64,000 nucleotides of DNA from Haloferax litoreum (lineage in GTDB: Archaea > Halobacteriota > Halobacteria > Halobacteriales > Haloferacaceae). Location: contig NZ_WKJO01000001.1 in assembly GCF_009674605.1 (NCBI RefSeq), positions 2,666,001 to 2,730,000 of the forward strand, read 5' to 3'. The notes beneath the pieces are model-generated. The model was not told the origin of the DNA. It worked only from the letters and a program-made list of their open reading frames with translations, and did no database searches. Below are positions 52,331 through 61,510 of the stretch, piece after piece (position 1 is the stretch's first letter; each line of letters begins with the position of its first letter). The position numbers and the translations under genes were made by a program.

Positions 52331-52507
52331 TGGGGCCGGAGGGATTTGAACCCCCGATCGACTGATATCTCCGGTGGGCACCTCGGAACTCCAGAGGGTC
52401 GTCAACACGACCGATGATCAGTCGGCCGCTCAGTATATCAGCTGGAGTGTCGTCCCGGGCGCCAAGCCTCTGGAGTCAGTCGCCATGCCGGGCTTGGCCA
52501 CAGCCCC
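52331..52507 (-). tRNA. tRNA-Trp (CCA) with 103-nt intron
   Basis: The minus strand folds to a complete tRNA: acceptor GGGGCTG with CGGCCCC plus discriminator A, D arm GCC/GGC, anticodon stem ACTGA/TCAGT around CTCCAGA (anticodon CCA), and T arm GGGGG-TTCAAAT-CCCTC. Exon 1 is 52470-52507 (38 nt), exon 2 52331-52366 (36 nt); the intron 52367-52469 interrupts after position 37. Terminal CCA is not encoded. The 103-nt intron is the known situation in haloarchaea. Confidence 0.95.
52367..52469 (-). ncRNA. box C/D guide RNA inside the tRNA-Trp intron
   Basis: Two antisense segments are visible. CCTCTGGAGTT precedes a CCGA box, and its nucleotide five before the box pairs with C34 of exon 1. CTGATATA precedes a CTGA box, and its fifth nucleotide pairs with U39 of exon 2. 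A C'-like GTTGACGA precedes the first guide. This is the established haloarchaeal arrangement in which the intron guides 2'-O-methylation of C34 and U39 of its own pre-tRNA. Confidence 0.85.
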
Positions 52508-52563
52508 GATTCGCTCTATCTGCACTCTCTCGTATGGCGATTTTTCTTAAAGGGGTTTCGATT

Positions 52564-52791
52564 CTACTCGTCCCGGTCGTCGTCCGCCCAGTCGCACTCT
52601 TGGCACTTGTAGGCGGTCACGAACTCGGTGACGCTCGGCATGTAGCCGACCTGAATGACGTTCTCTCCACACTCTGGACAGTCGAAATCGGCGTCTTCGA
52701 TAGCCTCGGCCTCCATCGGGCGTTCGCCTTCGACGAGTTCGGCGAGCGTCTCTGGAGTGACCATCCGACCTTGCACGACGCGGTTGCTCAT
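52564..52791 (-). CDS. DUF5795-like zinc-ribbon protein
   Basis: 75 residues from ATG at 52791. CPEC near residue 38 and CQEC near residue 63 form a two-knuckle zinc ribbon. The lead MSNRVVQGRMVTPETLAELV matches my memory of haloarchaeal DUF5795. Probably nucleic-acid binding; function unknown. Starts 53 nt before the yjbQ-like gene's end on the same strand. Confidence 0.78.
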   Translation of the reverse strand: MSNRVVQGRMVTPETLAELVEGERPMEAEAIEDADFDCPECGENVIQVGYMPSVTEFVTAYKCQECDWADDDRDE

Positions 52792-52844
52792 ACTCCGACG
52801 AATCGTCCCGAGGGACGTAAGCCCATCGTCAGCGACAGACCGAG

Positions 52845-53231
52845 TCAAGGCGTCGCCACAGTCACCGTCCGCGTCCGCGGACCATCACACTCGACGAGGA
52901 GGACTGATTGCCACGTACCGAGGTCTATCTCGCCATCGACGACCGGAATCGAGACGCCGTTCCCGACGAGGAGGGCGCGGAGGTGCGAGTCGGCGTTCCC
53001 GTCCAGTTCGTCGTGTTCCCACCCGTCGTCGGCGACGCTCTCTGCGAGCATCGACTCGATATCACTCAGCAGACGCGATTCGGCTTCGTTGACGCAGACT
53101 CCGGTCGTCGTGTGCCGTGAGAAGACGGTACAGATGCCGTCGTAGTCGGCAGGGAGTACGTCGGCGACCCGGCCGGTGACGTCGAGGGCCTGCAGTCGTC
53201 GCTCTGTTCGGACGTCGAAGGTACGGTGCAT
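52845..53231 (-). CDS. YjbQ/UPF0047-family protein
   Basis: 128 residues. Hallmarks are CTVFSRHTTTGVCVNEAESRLLSDIE, with the conserved His, and HLRALLVGNGVSIPVVDGEIDLGTWQSVLLVECDGPRTRTV. Members show weak thiamin-phosphate synthase activity when tested, but the true role is unsettled. Length is normal. Upstream of the DUF5795-like gene, 53 nt. Confidence 0.92.
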   Translation of the reverse strand: MHRTFDVRTERRLQALDVTGRVADVLPADYDGICTVFSRHTTTGVCVNEAESRLLSDIESMLAESVADDGWEHDELDGNADSHLRALLVGNGVSIPVVDGEIDLGTWQSVLLVECDGPRTRTVTVATP

Positions 53232-53273
53232 GTGACGAGATTCGCCACAGAGGCAGAAAAATCCGACCGGGAC

Positions 53274-54290
53274 TCAGAGCCACGGGGCGCGAGAGCCTTC
53301 TTCACCGGGATAACCGTATCCCGGTTCGGTGGCGTCTTCTTCCGTGGATTCGTCCGAGAGGTCCTCGAACTCGTCCGAGTCCACGTCGTCGTCTGCGTCG
53401 ACCGTGGTGTTCGGTTCCTCGACAGCGTCGGCGGCGGCGACGTCGTCGCCACCGTCTGCGACTGCGCCTGCAGCCATCCTGCCGTCGGTCGCTGGACCGT
53501 CGGTGACGGTGATGTCGTCGAACTCGGCGACGTCGTCACCGGATGCACCGGGGTCGAAGGCGAACAGCGCCGTGACGCCGAGGACGCCGAGTGCGACTGG
53601 GGCCTTCGTCGGCATCAGACCGAGCACGTCGAGTGCCAGCATGCCGAGTGCGACGGAACTTCCGAACCGGAACAGGTCGATATCGACCGACCCGCGCAGA
53701 CGGGGGGCAAACATGGCGACGGACCCAGCGAACGCGACGCCGGTCCCTGCCGCCGCGCCAGCGCTGACGAGGCGCGTCATGTCGGGCCTGACGATGAGTT
53801 CGAAGCCCGCGGGGTTGAAACTCGCCACGAGACCGAGGCCGACGATGACGCTCGGCGAGGGGAGGTACTCACCCACCTTCGACGAGGCCGTCTTTGCGGC
53901 GATAGCCAGGATGACGAGGCCAGCGAAGCGGTGGAACACTTCGAAGTTTATCAGCGTCTCGATGGTCTCTGCGACGGCGGCCTCTGCGACGGCCACGGGG
54001 ACGAGAAGTGCGCCGAGCAGCAGGATAGACGTGAGTTGCTCGCGGCGCGTTCCGTCCATCTCAGCGAGGATGACCGCGACGGTGGCGGACCCACCGAAGA
54101 TGAGCAGTCCGGTCTGGAGGATACCCGTGACAGACGGGTCTCCCGACGCAGTGGTCAGTGCCCCCGCGATGATGAGCGCAGGGAAGATTCCGTCGACGAG
54201 AGGCAGACCCATGACCGTCGCGAGCAGGCGGGTGGCACCACCGACCTGCTGCTCGAGACGAAGGGCGACTGGGTGACGTGAGACACTCAT
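53274..54290 (-). CDS. DUF5794-like multi-pass membrane protein
   Basis: 338 residues. About eight hydrophobic helices fill residues 20-250, with PLVDGIFPALIIAGAL near the start. A long acidic disordered tail (250-338) is very rich in Asp and Glu. I recall the family as haloarchaeal DUF5794. No transport motif recognised. The upstream gap of 534 nt separates it from guaB. Confidence 0.78.
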   Translation of the reverse strand: MSVSRHPVALRLEQQVGGATRLLATVMGLPLVDGIFPALIIAGALTTASGDPSVTGILQTGLLIFGGSATVAVILAEMDGTRREQLTSILLLGALLVPVAVAEAAVAETIETLINFEVFHRFAGLVILAIAAKTASSKVGEYLPSPSVIVGLGLVASFNPAGFELIVRPDMTRLVSAGAAAGTGVAFAGSVAMFAPRLRGSVDIDLFRFGSSVALGMLALDVLGLMPTKAPVALGVLGVTALFAFDPGASGDDVAEFDDITVTDGPATDGRMAAGAVADGGDDVAAADAVEEPNTTVDADDDVDSDEFEDLSDESTEEDATEPGYGYPGEEGSRAPWL

Positions 54291-54824
54291 TCGATGTTAC
54301 TGGCCTTCACCATGGCCCAAGCGGCGATATGGACGCAATTCGGACGTCGGCGTACGAGTGTGTCGTACAGTGAGTCCATTTCGTCCGATATTGAACTCCC
54401 GTTTAAATGTCTGCCACATCTGTGTAAAGAGAATGCCGGAGTCGGAGGTCGTTTGACCGGCAATACGCGATGCAGCGGGACACGTGGAGTCCATACACGA
54501 TAAATTTAGGACAGGAGTATTAAACGTTGTGTGGGATACGACCGCATGGGACACGAATATCAGTGCCACTATTTTAAAAGTGTCCTACGAATCGTAGATA
54601 TTGGGTCAGCTTTACCTATGATGTTATGATACACAATCGTGAATATGGTGATTATTCACGATGGACCAGAGGGTCGTTAGCTAGTGCCGTGGTGGCAGTC
54701 GAAAGTTCGAGACTCCTGGCGGAACGTATCCACCACTGTGTATACATCGTCGGATTCTTTGCGACACATCGACACGCCCGTGCTATCTCGCAACCCTTTT
54801 GTCGTCCCCGAGACCACGCTTGAT
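54291..54824. other. 534-nt gene-free region upstream of guaB
   Basis: No plausible gene; short open frames here lack coding bias. The middle (54530-54660) is AT-rich. A perfect 10-bp inverted repeat is at 54636-54662 (separate entry). A weak TATA-like CCTTTT near 54795-54800 could serve guaB as a leaderless promoter. Confidence 0.6.
54636..54662. promoter_or_regulatory. perfect 10-bp inverted repeat, possible operator
   Basis: ATCGTGAATA (54636-54645) and TATTCACGAT (54653-54662) are perfect arms around 7 nt. The centre is about 175 nt before guaB and about 360 nt from the DUF5794-like gene start. The operator half-sites would be 17 bp apart, suitable for a dimer. A hairpin in RNA is the alternative. 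Confidence 0.5.
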
Positions 54825-56321
54825 ATGGCGAACGACGTTCCTGACCGAGAACCCTTCTCTGAGAAGCTCCGGGTACCTGAATCGCTGACATTCGACGACG
54901 TGCTGCTCCGTCCGATGGAGAGCCGTGTCGAACCTGACGACGCCAACGTCTCGACGCGCGTCTCGAAGAATGTCGAACTCAACATTCCGATTCTCTCTGC
55001 GGCGATGGACACCGTCACCGAGAGTGGAATGGGTATCGGGATGGCCCGTGAGGGAGGTCTCGGCGTCCTCCACCGAAACATGGACGCCGACCAGATGGTC
55101 CACGAGATAGAACGCGTCAAGCGCGCCGACGAACTGGTCATCCGTCGCGAAGACGTGGTCACGGCAAAGCCAGAACAGACCATCAGCGAGGTGGACGAGA
55201 TGATGGAGCGTGCTGGCGTCTCCGGTGCGCCCGTCGTCGACGAGAACGACATCGTCCTCGGCATCATCTCCGGCACCGACATCCGCCCCTACCTCGAAGT
55301 CGGTGAGTCCGACGAAGTCCGTGAGGCCATGACGGACGAAGTCATCACGGCCACGCGCGACGTGACCGCCCGCGAGGCGCTCGAACTGATGTACGACCAC
55401 AAGATAGAGCGCGTCCCCATCATCGACGACGACAGCCACCTCGTGGGCCTCGTGACGATGCAGGGCATCCTCCAGCGCCGCGAGTACGAGAACGCCGCCC
55501 GCGACGAGGACGGCCGTCTCGTCTGTGGTGTCGCCGTGGGTCCCTTCGACCGCGAACGCGCACAGAAGGCCGACGAAGCCGGTGCCGACGTCATCTTCAT
55601 CGACTGCGCCCACGCACACAACCTGAACGTCATCGACACCGCTCGCGAAATCAAAGAGACCGTCGAGGCAGACGTCGTCGTCGGGAACGTCGGCACCCGT
55701 GAGGCCGCCGAGGAACTCGTCGACTTCGCCGACGGTATCAAGGTCGGCATCGGTCCCGGTTCCATCTGTACCACCCGCGTCGTCTCTGGTTCCGGGATGC
55801 CGCAGATTACCGCCGTCGCAGAGGTCGCAGACGTCGCTTCCGAGTACGACATCCCCGTCATCGCCGACGGTGGCATTCGGTACTCGGGTGACGCCATCAA
55901 GGCTATCGCCGCCGGTGCCGACGCCGTCATGCTCGGGTCCTACTTCGCCGGAACCGACGAAGCACCGGGTCGGGTCATCACGATGAACGGCAAGAAGTAC
56001 AAGCAGTACCGTGGCATGGGCTCTGTCGGTGCCATGCAGTCCGGTGGTGCCGACCGCTACCTCAAGGAGGACGACGAAGACGAAGAGTACGTCCCCGAAG
56101 GGGTCGAGGCCGCGACGCCGTACAAGGGTTCGCTCGCGTCCGAACTCCACCAACTCGTCGGCGGCATGCAGTCCGGGATGGGCTACGTCGGCGCCGAGAC
56201 GATTCCAGAGGTCAAAGAACGCGCCAAGTTCGTTCGGGTCTCTGCCGCGGGGCAGACGGAAGGACACCCCCACGACGTGATGATTACCGACGAGGCGCCG
56301 AACTACAGCCCGAGCGAGTAA
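54825..56321 (+). CDS. guaB: IMP dehydrogenase
   Basis: 498 residues. The catalytic Cys loop GPGSICTTR is at 311-319 (C315), and the two CBS domains occupy about 105-225 between barrel strands. The flap contains the acidic insert [15 protein letters not shown] near residue 415, typical of halophiles. It oxidises IMP to XMP on the way to GTP. The start at 54825 fits the family and lies 25-30 nt after a weak TATA-like box. Confidence 0.96.
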   Translation: MANDVPDREPFSEKLRVPESLTFDDVLLRPMESRVEPDDANVSTRVSKNVELNIPILSAAMDTVTESGMGIGMAREGGLGVLHRNMDADQMVHEIERVKRADELVIRREDVVTAKPEQTISEVDEMMERAGVSGAPVVDENDIVLGIISGTDIRPYLEVGESDEVREAMTDEVITATRDVTAREALELMYDHKIERVPIIDDDSHLVGLVTMQGILQRREYENAARDEDGRLVCGVAVGPFDRERAQKADEAGADVIFIDCAHAHNLNVIDTAREIKETVEADVVVGNVGTREAAEELVDFADGIKVGIGPGSICTTRVVSGSGMPQITAVAEVADVASEYDIPVIADGGIRYSGDAIKAIAAGADAVMLGSYFAGTDEAPGRVITMNGKKYKQYRGMGSVGAMQSGGADRYLKEDDEDEEYVPEGVEAATPYKGSLASELHQLVGGMQSGMGYVGAETIPEVKERAKFVRVSAAGQTEGHPHDVMITDEAPNYSPSE

Positions 56322-56481
56322 CACAGGACCGCGTTCGCTTTTCGGCCGTCTGCATCTCCGCTCTCAGACCACCGACTCGATAGCGTGACCAGTCACCACT
56401 GTCTGTTCTCTCGACACCCGCCGCGTACAACGACGATATAGGGATGATTAATAGGGATGTATGTCGTGCATCTACAAAGCG

Positions 56482-57555
56482 ATGGATACTGCGGAGCTAC
56501 GCACCGCCCTTCGGAACGCTGGGTTGTCACAATATCAGGCAGAGGCCTACGTCGCCCTCCTCCAGTTAGGTGCCGCGAGCGCAACAGAATTGGCCGATGC
56601 GTGTGCGGTCCCGACAGCACGGATTTACGACGTCCTTCGAGACCTCGAATCGAAGGGCTACATCGAGACCTACGAACAGGACAGTCTTCACGCACGAGCG
56701 TGCGACCCGAAATCGGTGATGGAAGACCTACAGAGCCGTGCCGTCCAACTGGACGAAGCGGCGACAGAGATAGAGACCCGATGGCAGCAACCGTCGGTCG
56801 ACCGGCACATGCTGAGTATCGTCAAACGGTTCGAGACGGTGTTCAATCGCGCCGAGGAACTGATTCGCGACGCGACGAGTGAGGTGCAACTCTCGGTCAC
56901 ACCCGAACAGTTCGCGGCGCTCAGACCAGCGCTGACAGAGGCGTACGAGAACGGCGCTCTGGTGAAAGTCTCACTCCACCCCGAACAGGGAGACGAGTTG
57001 AACGACATGGATGAATCCGCCTTCCGGGGAGTGACGTCGGAAGTTCGCAAGCGGACACTCCCGACGCCTTTCGTCGCAATCGTCGACCGAACGGGGGCGT
57101 GTTTCGCACCGCACGCAGGGTCCGTCAACCAATACGGTGTCCTCGTCGACGACTACACGCTCACGTACGTGTTCTACTGGTACTTCCAGACAGCACTCTG
57201 GGAGGTGTGGGACGTGGTCTACACCGCACAGACGCCGGAACCCCCAATCGTCTACTCAGATATTCGGCACTTCGTGCAGGACGCCGAACCGCTCTTTCAG
57301 AGTGGCAAGCGCATCGTCACTCACATCAACGGCTACGAGACGGACAATCGGGAACCGATAGACGTCGTTGGCGAACTGACAGACATCTACTACACTGCCG
57401 TGTCAGAACCGAAAGAGACGCTATCGTTCTCCGAACTCGCAGGTCAGGTCTGTCTGACCATCGACGCCGGCGACGAGACGTACACTGTCGGTGGATGGGG
57501 CGCGGTGTTAGAAGAAGTCGAAGCGAACCGCATCACCGTCGAGTCGATTTCCTGA
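56482..57555 (+). CDS. trmB: TrmB-family transcriptional regulator
   Basis: 357 residues from ATG at 56482 (a longer frame starts at 56461). Winged HTH LSQYQAEAYVALLQLGAASATELADACAVPTARIYDVLRDLESKGYIET, then a coiled linker and the TrmB sugar-binding C-terminal domain. The N-terminus MDTAELRTALRNAGLSQYQA closely resembles the glucose-responsive haloarchaeal TrmB, a regulator of gluconeogenesis and metabolism. Its own targets are not in the window except possibly tpiA. Stands next to guaB. Confidence 0.9.
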   Translation: MDTAELRTALRNAGLSQYQAEAYVALLQLGAASATELADACAVPTARIYDVLRDLESKGYIETYEQDSLHARACDPKSVMEDLQSRAVQLDEAATEIETRWQQPSVDRHMLSIVKRFETVFNRAEELIRDATSEVQLSVTPEQFAALRPALTEAYENGALVKVSLHPEQGDELNDMDESAFRGVTSEVRKRTLPTPFVAIVDRTGACFAPHAGSVNQYGVLVDDYTLTYVFYWYFQTALWEVWDVVYTAQTPEPPIVYSDIRHFVQDAEPLFQSGKRIVTHINGYETDNREPIDVVGELTDIYYTAVSEPKETLSFSELAGQVCLTIDAGDETYTVGGWGAVLEEVEANRITVESIS

Positions 57556-57723
57556 ACACATCAGGGGAGTTGGAATATCCTCTCGCCGGAATGTATAACA
57601 ACTCCCCGTTCTCATACTCATTACAAGACGGGTTCCGGGCACGCACTCGCCAAGGGGTATTTTGATATACCACCACACGACATTCTGTCTCGTGAGTGTT
57701 CCCGGAACACCACTACACTACCA

Positions 57724-58311
57724 ATGAGTGCAGAACAGCCCATGGTGCTCATCGTCGAAGATGAGCCTGACCTCGCCGATCTGTACGCAACCTGGCTTAG
57801 GGACGACTATCGCGTTCGTGTCGCCTACGGCGGACGCGAGGCGCTCGACGAACTCGACGACGAGGTTGACGTTGTTCTCCTCGACCGTCGGATGCCCGAC
57901 CTCTCGGGCGACGAAGCGCTCACCGAGATTCGCAGTCGCGGCTTCGACTGCCGTGTCGCGATGGTGACTGCTGTCGAACCGGACTTCGACATCATCGCGA
58001 TGGGCTTCGACGATTACCTCGTCAAGCCCGTCTCTCGTGAGGCGCTGACCGAAACTGTCTCTAATCTCATCTTGCGAAACGCCTACGACGTCGGAATTCA
58101 AGACTTGTTCTCACTCGCCTCGAAGAAGGCCCTCCTGGAGGCTGAGAAGGATGAAGCGACGCTCGAAGACAACGAAGAGTACCAAGCCCTCACGGAACGA
58201 CTCGATGAACTCAGGGGCGAACTCGACGACACTCTCGGCCAACTCGACGAGAGCAAGGGGCTCTCTGCGGTCTACCGCGACATCGGCGACTCGGCACAGT
58301 CCGACGAATAA
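57724..58311 (+). CDS. HalX-type response regulator
   Basis: 195 residues. Receiver domain with the acidic pocket in LIVEDEPDLADLY, phospho-acceptor D54 in VLLDRRMPDL, T82 and K101 (DDYLVKPV), then the HalX helical domain (SKKALLEAEKDEATLEDNEEYQALTERLDELRGELDDTL). Acts by phosphorylation from a histidine kinase that is not in the window. 180 nt before the small CHAT-associated peptide gene. Confidence 0.92.
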   Translation: MSAEQPMVLIVEDEPDLADLYATWLRDDYRVRVAYGGREALDELDDEVDVVLLDRRMPDLSGDEALTEIRSRGFDCRVAMVTAVEPDFDIIAMGFDDYLVKPVSREALTETVSNLILRNAYDVGIQDLFSLASKKALLEAEKDEATLEDNEEYQALTERLDELRGELDDTLGQLDESKGLSAVYRDIGDSAQSDE

Positions 58312-58454
58312 CGGACACGCCGTCGCTCCGGGAACGTACTTTTCTCTCTCTGTTAACGGATTCGTGACGCACGGCGTCTGTCTCTGTCTTGTTCGGATTT
58401 CTTACATTAGTATTTCTGTTAATTAAGTTAATTTCATATCAGACATACACGAAA

Positions 58455-58464
58455 AATTATAATT
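58455..58464 (+). promoter_or_regulatory. AT-rich TATA-like box for the small peptide gene
   Basis: AAATTATAAT lies about 33 nt before the ATG at 58492, inside the AT-rich stretch 58400-58465, and predicts a leader of only a few bases. Confidence 0.5.
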
Positions 58465-58491
58465 CGCATCCACTCTTCGGACTACTTGCAC

Positions 58492-58632
58492 ATGTCCGAA
58501 GAGACCAACACGATGATCTCGTACCTCCGCAACAACCCCCGCATGATGGGCGTCCTGTTCACGCTCACCCTGCTTCTCACCCAGGCAGGGAACGCGGCAG
58601 CAGCGAACACGGGTGTCATCTACGGCCCGTAA
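58492..58632 (+). CDS. 46-residue hydrophobic small peptide (DUF7503-like)
   Basis: ATG at 58492 opens 46 codons. A polar, basic-ended N-terminus (MSEETNTMISYLRNNPRMM) is followed by a hydrophobic helix (GVLFTLTLLLTQAG) and a small-residue tail (NAAAANTGVIYGP) with a possible signal-peptidase-like AxA site. I recall such peptides as DUF7503. It ends one base before the stop codon of the CHAT gene on the other strand. Likely membrane-inserted or exported; function unknown. Confidence 0.75.
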   Translation: MSEETNTMISYLRNNPRMMGVLFTLTLLLTQAGNAAAANTGVIYGP

Positions 58633-60735
58633 TCACGCGAGAAAACTATCAGACCAGTAGACTTCGCTGTCGTAGACGACCGGTATCTCTTGTAGCGCGA
58701 GGAAGTCTTTAAGTTCGTCCTCTGTCACCTCGATGTTCGAGACGCCCGCAGACGACAGATAGTACCGCGAACCACCGGGGAGTGCTGGGATTATCAGCGA
58801 ACCGATTCCTGCCCTCGACGTATTGAATGCGTGGTACGAGAGTTCCAGTGGTCCATCGGTCGTTTCCGTCACCTCACAGTAGACCGCAACGCCACTCTCT
58901 GCCTGGACAACAGAGAGACTCCCGTCACCGACCACTCCGTACTGATGCGCGATGTCGCTGTCCGTTCTGACCACGTCGAGCGACGCTTGAAGCGGGAATC
59001 CACCATTGAGAAGTCTGGCGAGTGTCCGACCGACGCCGACTGCCTGACTGTTGATAACTTCGCTGAACGTGACGATGCCACCGATAGCGCCCGCTTCGAC
59101 GAGTGCGAGGCCCTGGTCGTAGGACTGACAGGCATTGAGGAAGAACGCGCCCGTCCCGACGTGGTCGAGCGTCTCTGCGTCGACTTTTCCATCGCGGCAC
59201 TGGAAGCCATCGTCGTCGATGTGGCCGATGTAGTGGAGGAAGTCTGTCGGTTCGGCGAGTATCTCTCGCAGTTCAGCCCGACTGAGATTGTAGTAGGCGT
59301 CGACGTCGAACGAGAGACCATCCCGCGACCCGTATACGTCGTCGACGATATCGCTTTCGGCGAGCATCTCCTGGTCGTTACAGACGACGGTGATTCCGAT
59401 GTCTCCCGTCGTCGGTTCCCGTTGGAGTCGGTTGCGGTAGGCCGCAGGCGTCGTCTTACTCGCACCGACAGGAGTCCCCTCGCTTATCCACGCCTGTTCG
59501 ACAGAGTTTGACGACTGGGGGCGAACGTACGTGTCGTTGGCAGTTGTCGTGCCTGCGCTCCTGACGATGTCGTCGCGGAGGAAGTCGTCGACTGCTGCGG
59601 TCTGTACTTCCGAGTGAGATACTTCGGTCCCAGACGGGGTCCGCACCACAGCGAGGTCGTTCGTGACGAATGGAAGTAGCTCGATGTTATCTGATTCCGG
59701 CGCGACGTGCGTCGTCAACTTCCACTCGGGGACGAGGTCAACGATGGAGTCGTATGGAACGTCGAAGTATGCCGCCAATCGTTCACTGAGCGACGCATCG
59801 TACAGACCTTCGATGTCGAGAGTCGTCCGTGACTCGACAGTCTGGCGTTCGTGGAGTTCGACGTCGTAGATTCCTTCGGTTCGGACCACACAGTCAAGGA
59901 AGAACGTCTGCTTCAGCGTGCGTGCAACGTTCTCTTCGAATCCGTGTGGGCCGTCGAACTCGTGTACGAATCCGGTTTCGGTGACGAGTCTCGGTGACTC
60001 ACTGGGGACGAGTTTCGCGCCGAGGTAGTACGCGAGTGGCGTCGCGACGAAGATGTGACGCAGTGTCGGAGGTAGTTCGATTCGGATACCCGTGTCAGGG
60101 ACCGTCAATCCGTCCGGAATGTGGAGTTCGTCACCAAGTTCGAGGAGCGGTGGGTGGCCGCGGAGGGTCGGGTACGAGCGCTCGACACTCGTCGTCTTGA
60201 GCGCCGAACTGAAGACAGAGACGGCACGCATCACGTCCAGTGGGTCGTCCGTCGTCGTAACTGTCGTCGCCGGACTCTCGTGGGATGACCGGGCGCCCAC
60301 CAAAACCTCCCGTGTATCTTCGAACGAGACGACGGTTTCGAGTGGTTCAGCATCGATGGATAGCGGCCCATCAACTTCGAGATAGGTTTTGACTCCACCG
60401 AAGAGTTCGAGACTGTAGGACCCAGCGCCGAATCGTTCGGCACCCTGTTGGTCGATTTGCGCAAGCATCGTCCCAGACGCGTCCCGCACACACACGACTG
60501 TGTTCGCGGTCAACGCGATACGATCCGTCTCGATTCGCACTGCGGCATCTGTCGGAAGCGAGAACTGAGTTCTGTCTGCCGGTTTCGGGGTGACCGACGA
60601 CGGCGTCCGTAAGAGGAACTGGTGTCGTTCGACGTTGTCACGAACGACCAGACCAGTCCCGTCTGAAGGGAGCGAAAAGCCGACCTCTAACGTCGAGGAC
60701 TCAGGGGACTCCTCGCTCTGCCCGGACTGTTCCAT
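58633..60735 (-). CDS. CHAT-domain (caspase-like) peptidase
   Basis: 700 residues. The C-terminal third carries the CHAT domain: a catalytic His in LHYIGHID (H505 most likely, H501 possible) and Cys in FFLNACQSYDQG (C536), followed by GIVTFSEVINSQAVGVGRTLARLLNGG. The family's usual Gly after the His is an Ile here. The first 440 residues are beta-rich and unlike known TPR or CHASE partners. It is likely a cysteine peptidase activated by a signal. Downstream of the DUF7504-like gene by 51 nt, tail-to-tail with the small peptide gene. Confidence 0.82.
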   Translation of the reverse strand: MEQSGQSEESPESSTLEVGFSLPSDGTGLVVRDNVERHQFLLRTPSSVTPKPADRTQFSLPTDAAVRIETDRIALTANTVVCVRDASGTMLAQIDQQGAERFGAGSYSLELFGGVKTYLEVDGPLSIDAEPLETVVSFEDTREVLVGARSSHESPATTVTTTDDPLDVMRAVSVFSSALKTTSVERSYPTLRGHPPLLELGDELHIPDGLTVPDTGIRIELPPTLRHIFVATPLAYYLGAKLVPSESPRLVTETGFVHEFDGPHGFEENVARTLKQTFFLDCVVRTEGIYDVELHERQTVESRTTLDIEGLYDASLSERLAAYFDVPYDSIVDLVPEWKLTTHVAPESDNIELLPFVTNDLAVVRTPSGTEVSHSEVQTAAVDDFLRDDIVRSAGTTTANDTYVRPQSSNSVEQAWISEGTPVGASKTTPAAYRNRLQREPTTGDIGITVVCNDQEMLAESDIVDDVYGSRDGLSFDVDAYYNLSRAELREILAEPTDFLHYIGHIDDDGFQCRDGKVDAETLDHVGTGAFFLNACQSYDQGLALVEAGAIGGIVTFSEVINSQAVGVGRTLARLLNGGFPLQASLDVVRTDSDIAHQYGVVGDGSLSVVQAESGVAVYCEVTETTDGPLELSYHAFNTSRAGIGSLIIPALPGGSRYYLSSAGVSNIEVTEDELKDFLALQEIPVVYDSEVYWSDSFLA

Positions 60736-60786
60736 TGTGTACTGATGACACGATTCGAGTTGAAAAACGTATTGGTGACCTGAAAT

Positions 60787-61491
60787 TCACGAATCGAGTG
60801 GGAACCACCCAGACGAGACGTCGATATCGAGGAGGTGCCACCGCTGCATCGCGTCGGTTCCGTGTACGTCGAGTTCGACGACGGCGTCGAACAACGGCGT
60901 GAGCATTCGGTTGAGTTCGTCGTCGCGGCCACCGGGTGACCAGACGTGTAGCATCCCCTTCCGCGAACGGACGTGGGTCGCCGTTACGTGAAGGAATCTG
61001 AACACCGTCTCACGGTCGTACTTCGAGAGGAGTGCTGGCAGGCAATCGAACGCGACACGGAGTTCGGCGGGCGACAGCATGTTCGCGAAGCTATCGAACT
61101 CCTGAATGTCGGTGGCGATTTCGGACCCGAGGCGGCCGACACCACCGCTCACTCGCCGCTCGTACCTCTGTTGGACTGGATCTGGCGTGTACGCCGTACT
61201 CGCTGCACTCCGTTCGAGCGTCGAGTATCGGATTACACGCGTCCACTCTGTTGAGCGACGAACCGCAGGGTCGAGACGAGCGTCGAGAGAAGCAGATTCG
61301 TTCAGGACGACGAGGCGACGACGGGGTTCTGTGGGGGCACCGAGCATCTGTTTCGAGGCCCGCGAATAGAGTTCCGTCGGGACAGAACCCACGACGAGGA
61401 GCGCACTTCCGCGTCGCTTGAGGTCGTCCAATCCCAGTTGGAATGCGGACGCTTCCTTCGCTGGTGCGTCCATGTCACCTCTCGACACCAT
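60787..61491 (-). CDS. DUF7504-like KaiC/RecA-related protein
   Basis: 234 residues from ATG at 61491, chosen because a TATA box lies 25 nt upstream (an ATG at 61473 is also possible). SALLVVGSVPTELYSRA stands where a P-loop would be but lacks GKT/S, so ATP binding is doubtful. The C-terminal part (RKGMLHVWSPGGRDDELNRMLTPLFDAVVELDV, RWHLLDIDVSSGWFPL) matches my memory of haloarchaeal DUF7504, a KaiC-like signalling fold. In an operon with the CHAT gene. Confidence 0.72.
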   Translation of the reverse strand: MVSRGDMDAPAKEASAFQLGLDDLKRRGSALLVVGSVPTELYSRASKQMLGAPTEPRRRLVVLNESASLDARLDPAVRRSTEWTRVIRYSTLERSAASTAYTPDPVQQRYERRVSGGVGRLGSEIATDIQEFDSFANMLSPAELRVAFDCLPALLSKYDRETVFRFLHVTATHVRSRKGMLHVWSPGGRDDELNRMLTPLFDAVVELDVHGTDAMQRWHLLDIDVSSGWFPLDS

Positions 61492-61510
61492 TCGTCTTGG
61501 ACGACGAAAC

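Noticed and set aside
54783-56324. A 513-codon antisense open frame over guaB.
   Set aside because: Composition (Val, His and Asp strings) is the reverse-complement shadow of guaB, with no family match.
56461-56481. Longer TrmB start at 56461.
   Set aside because: The conserved TrmB N-terminus begins MDTAELRTAL at 56482; the extra seven codons do not resemble relatives, although promoter spacing does not settle it.
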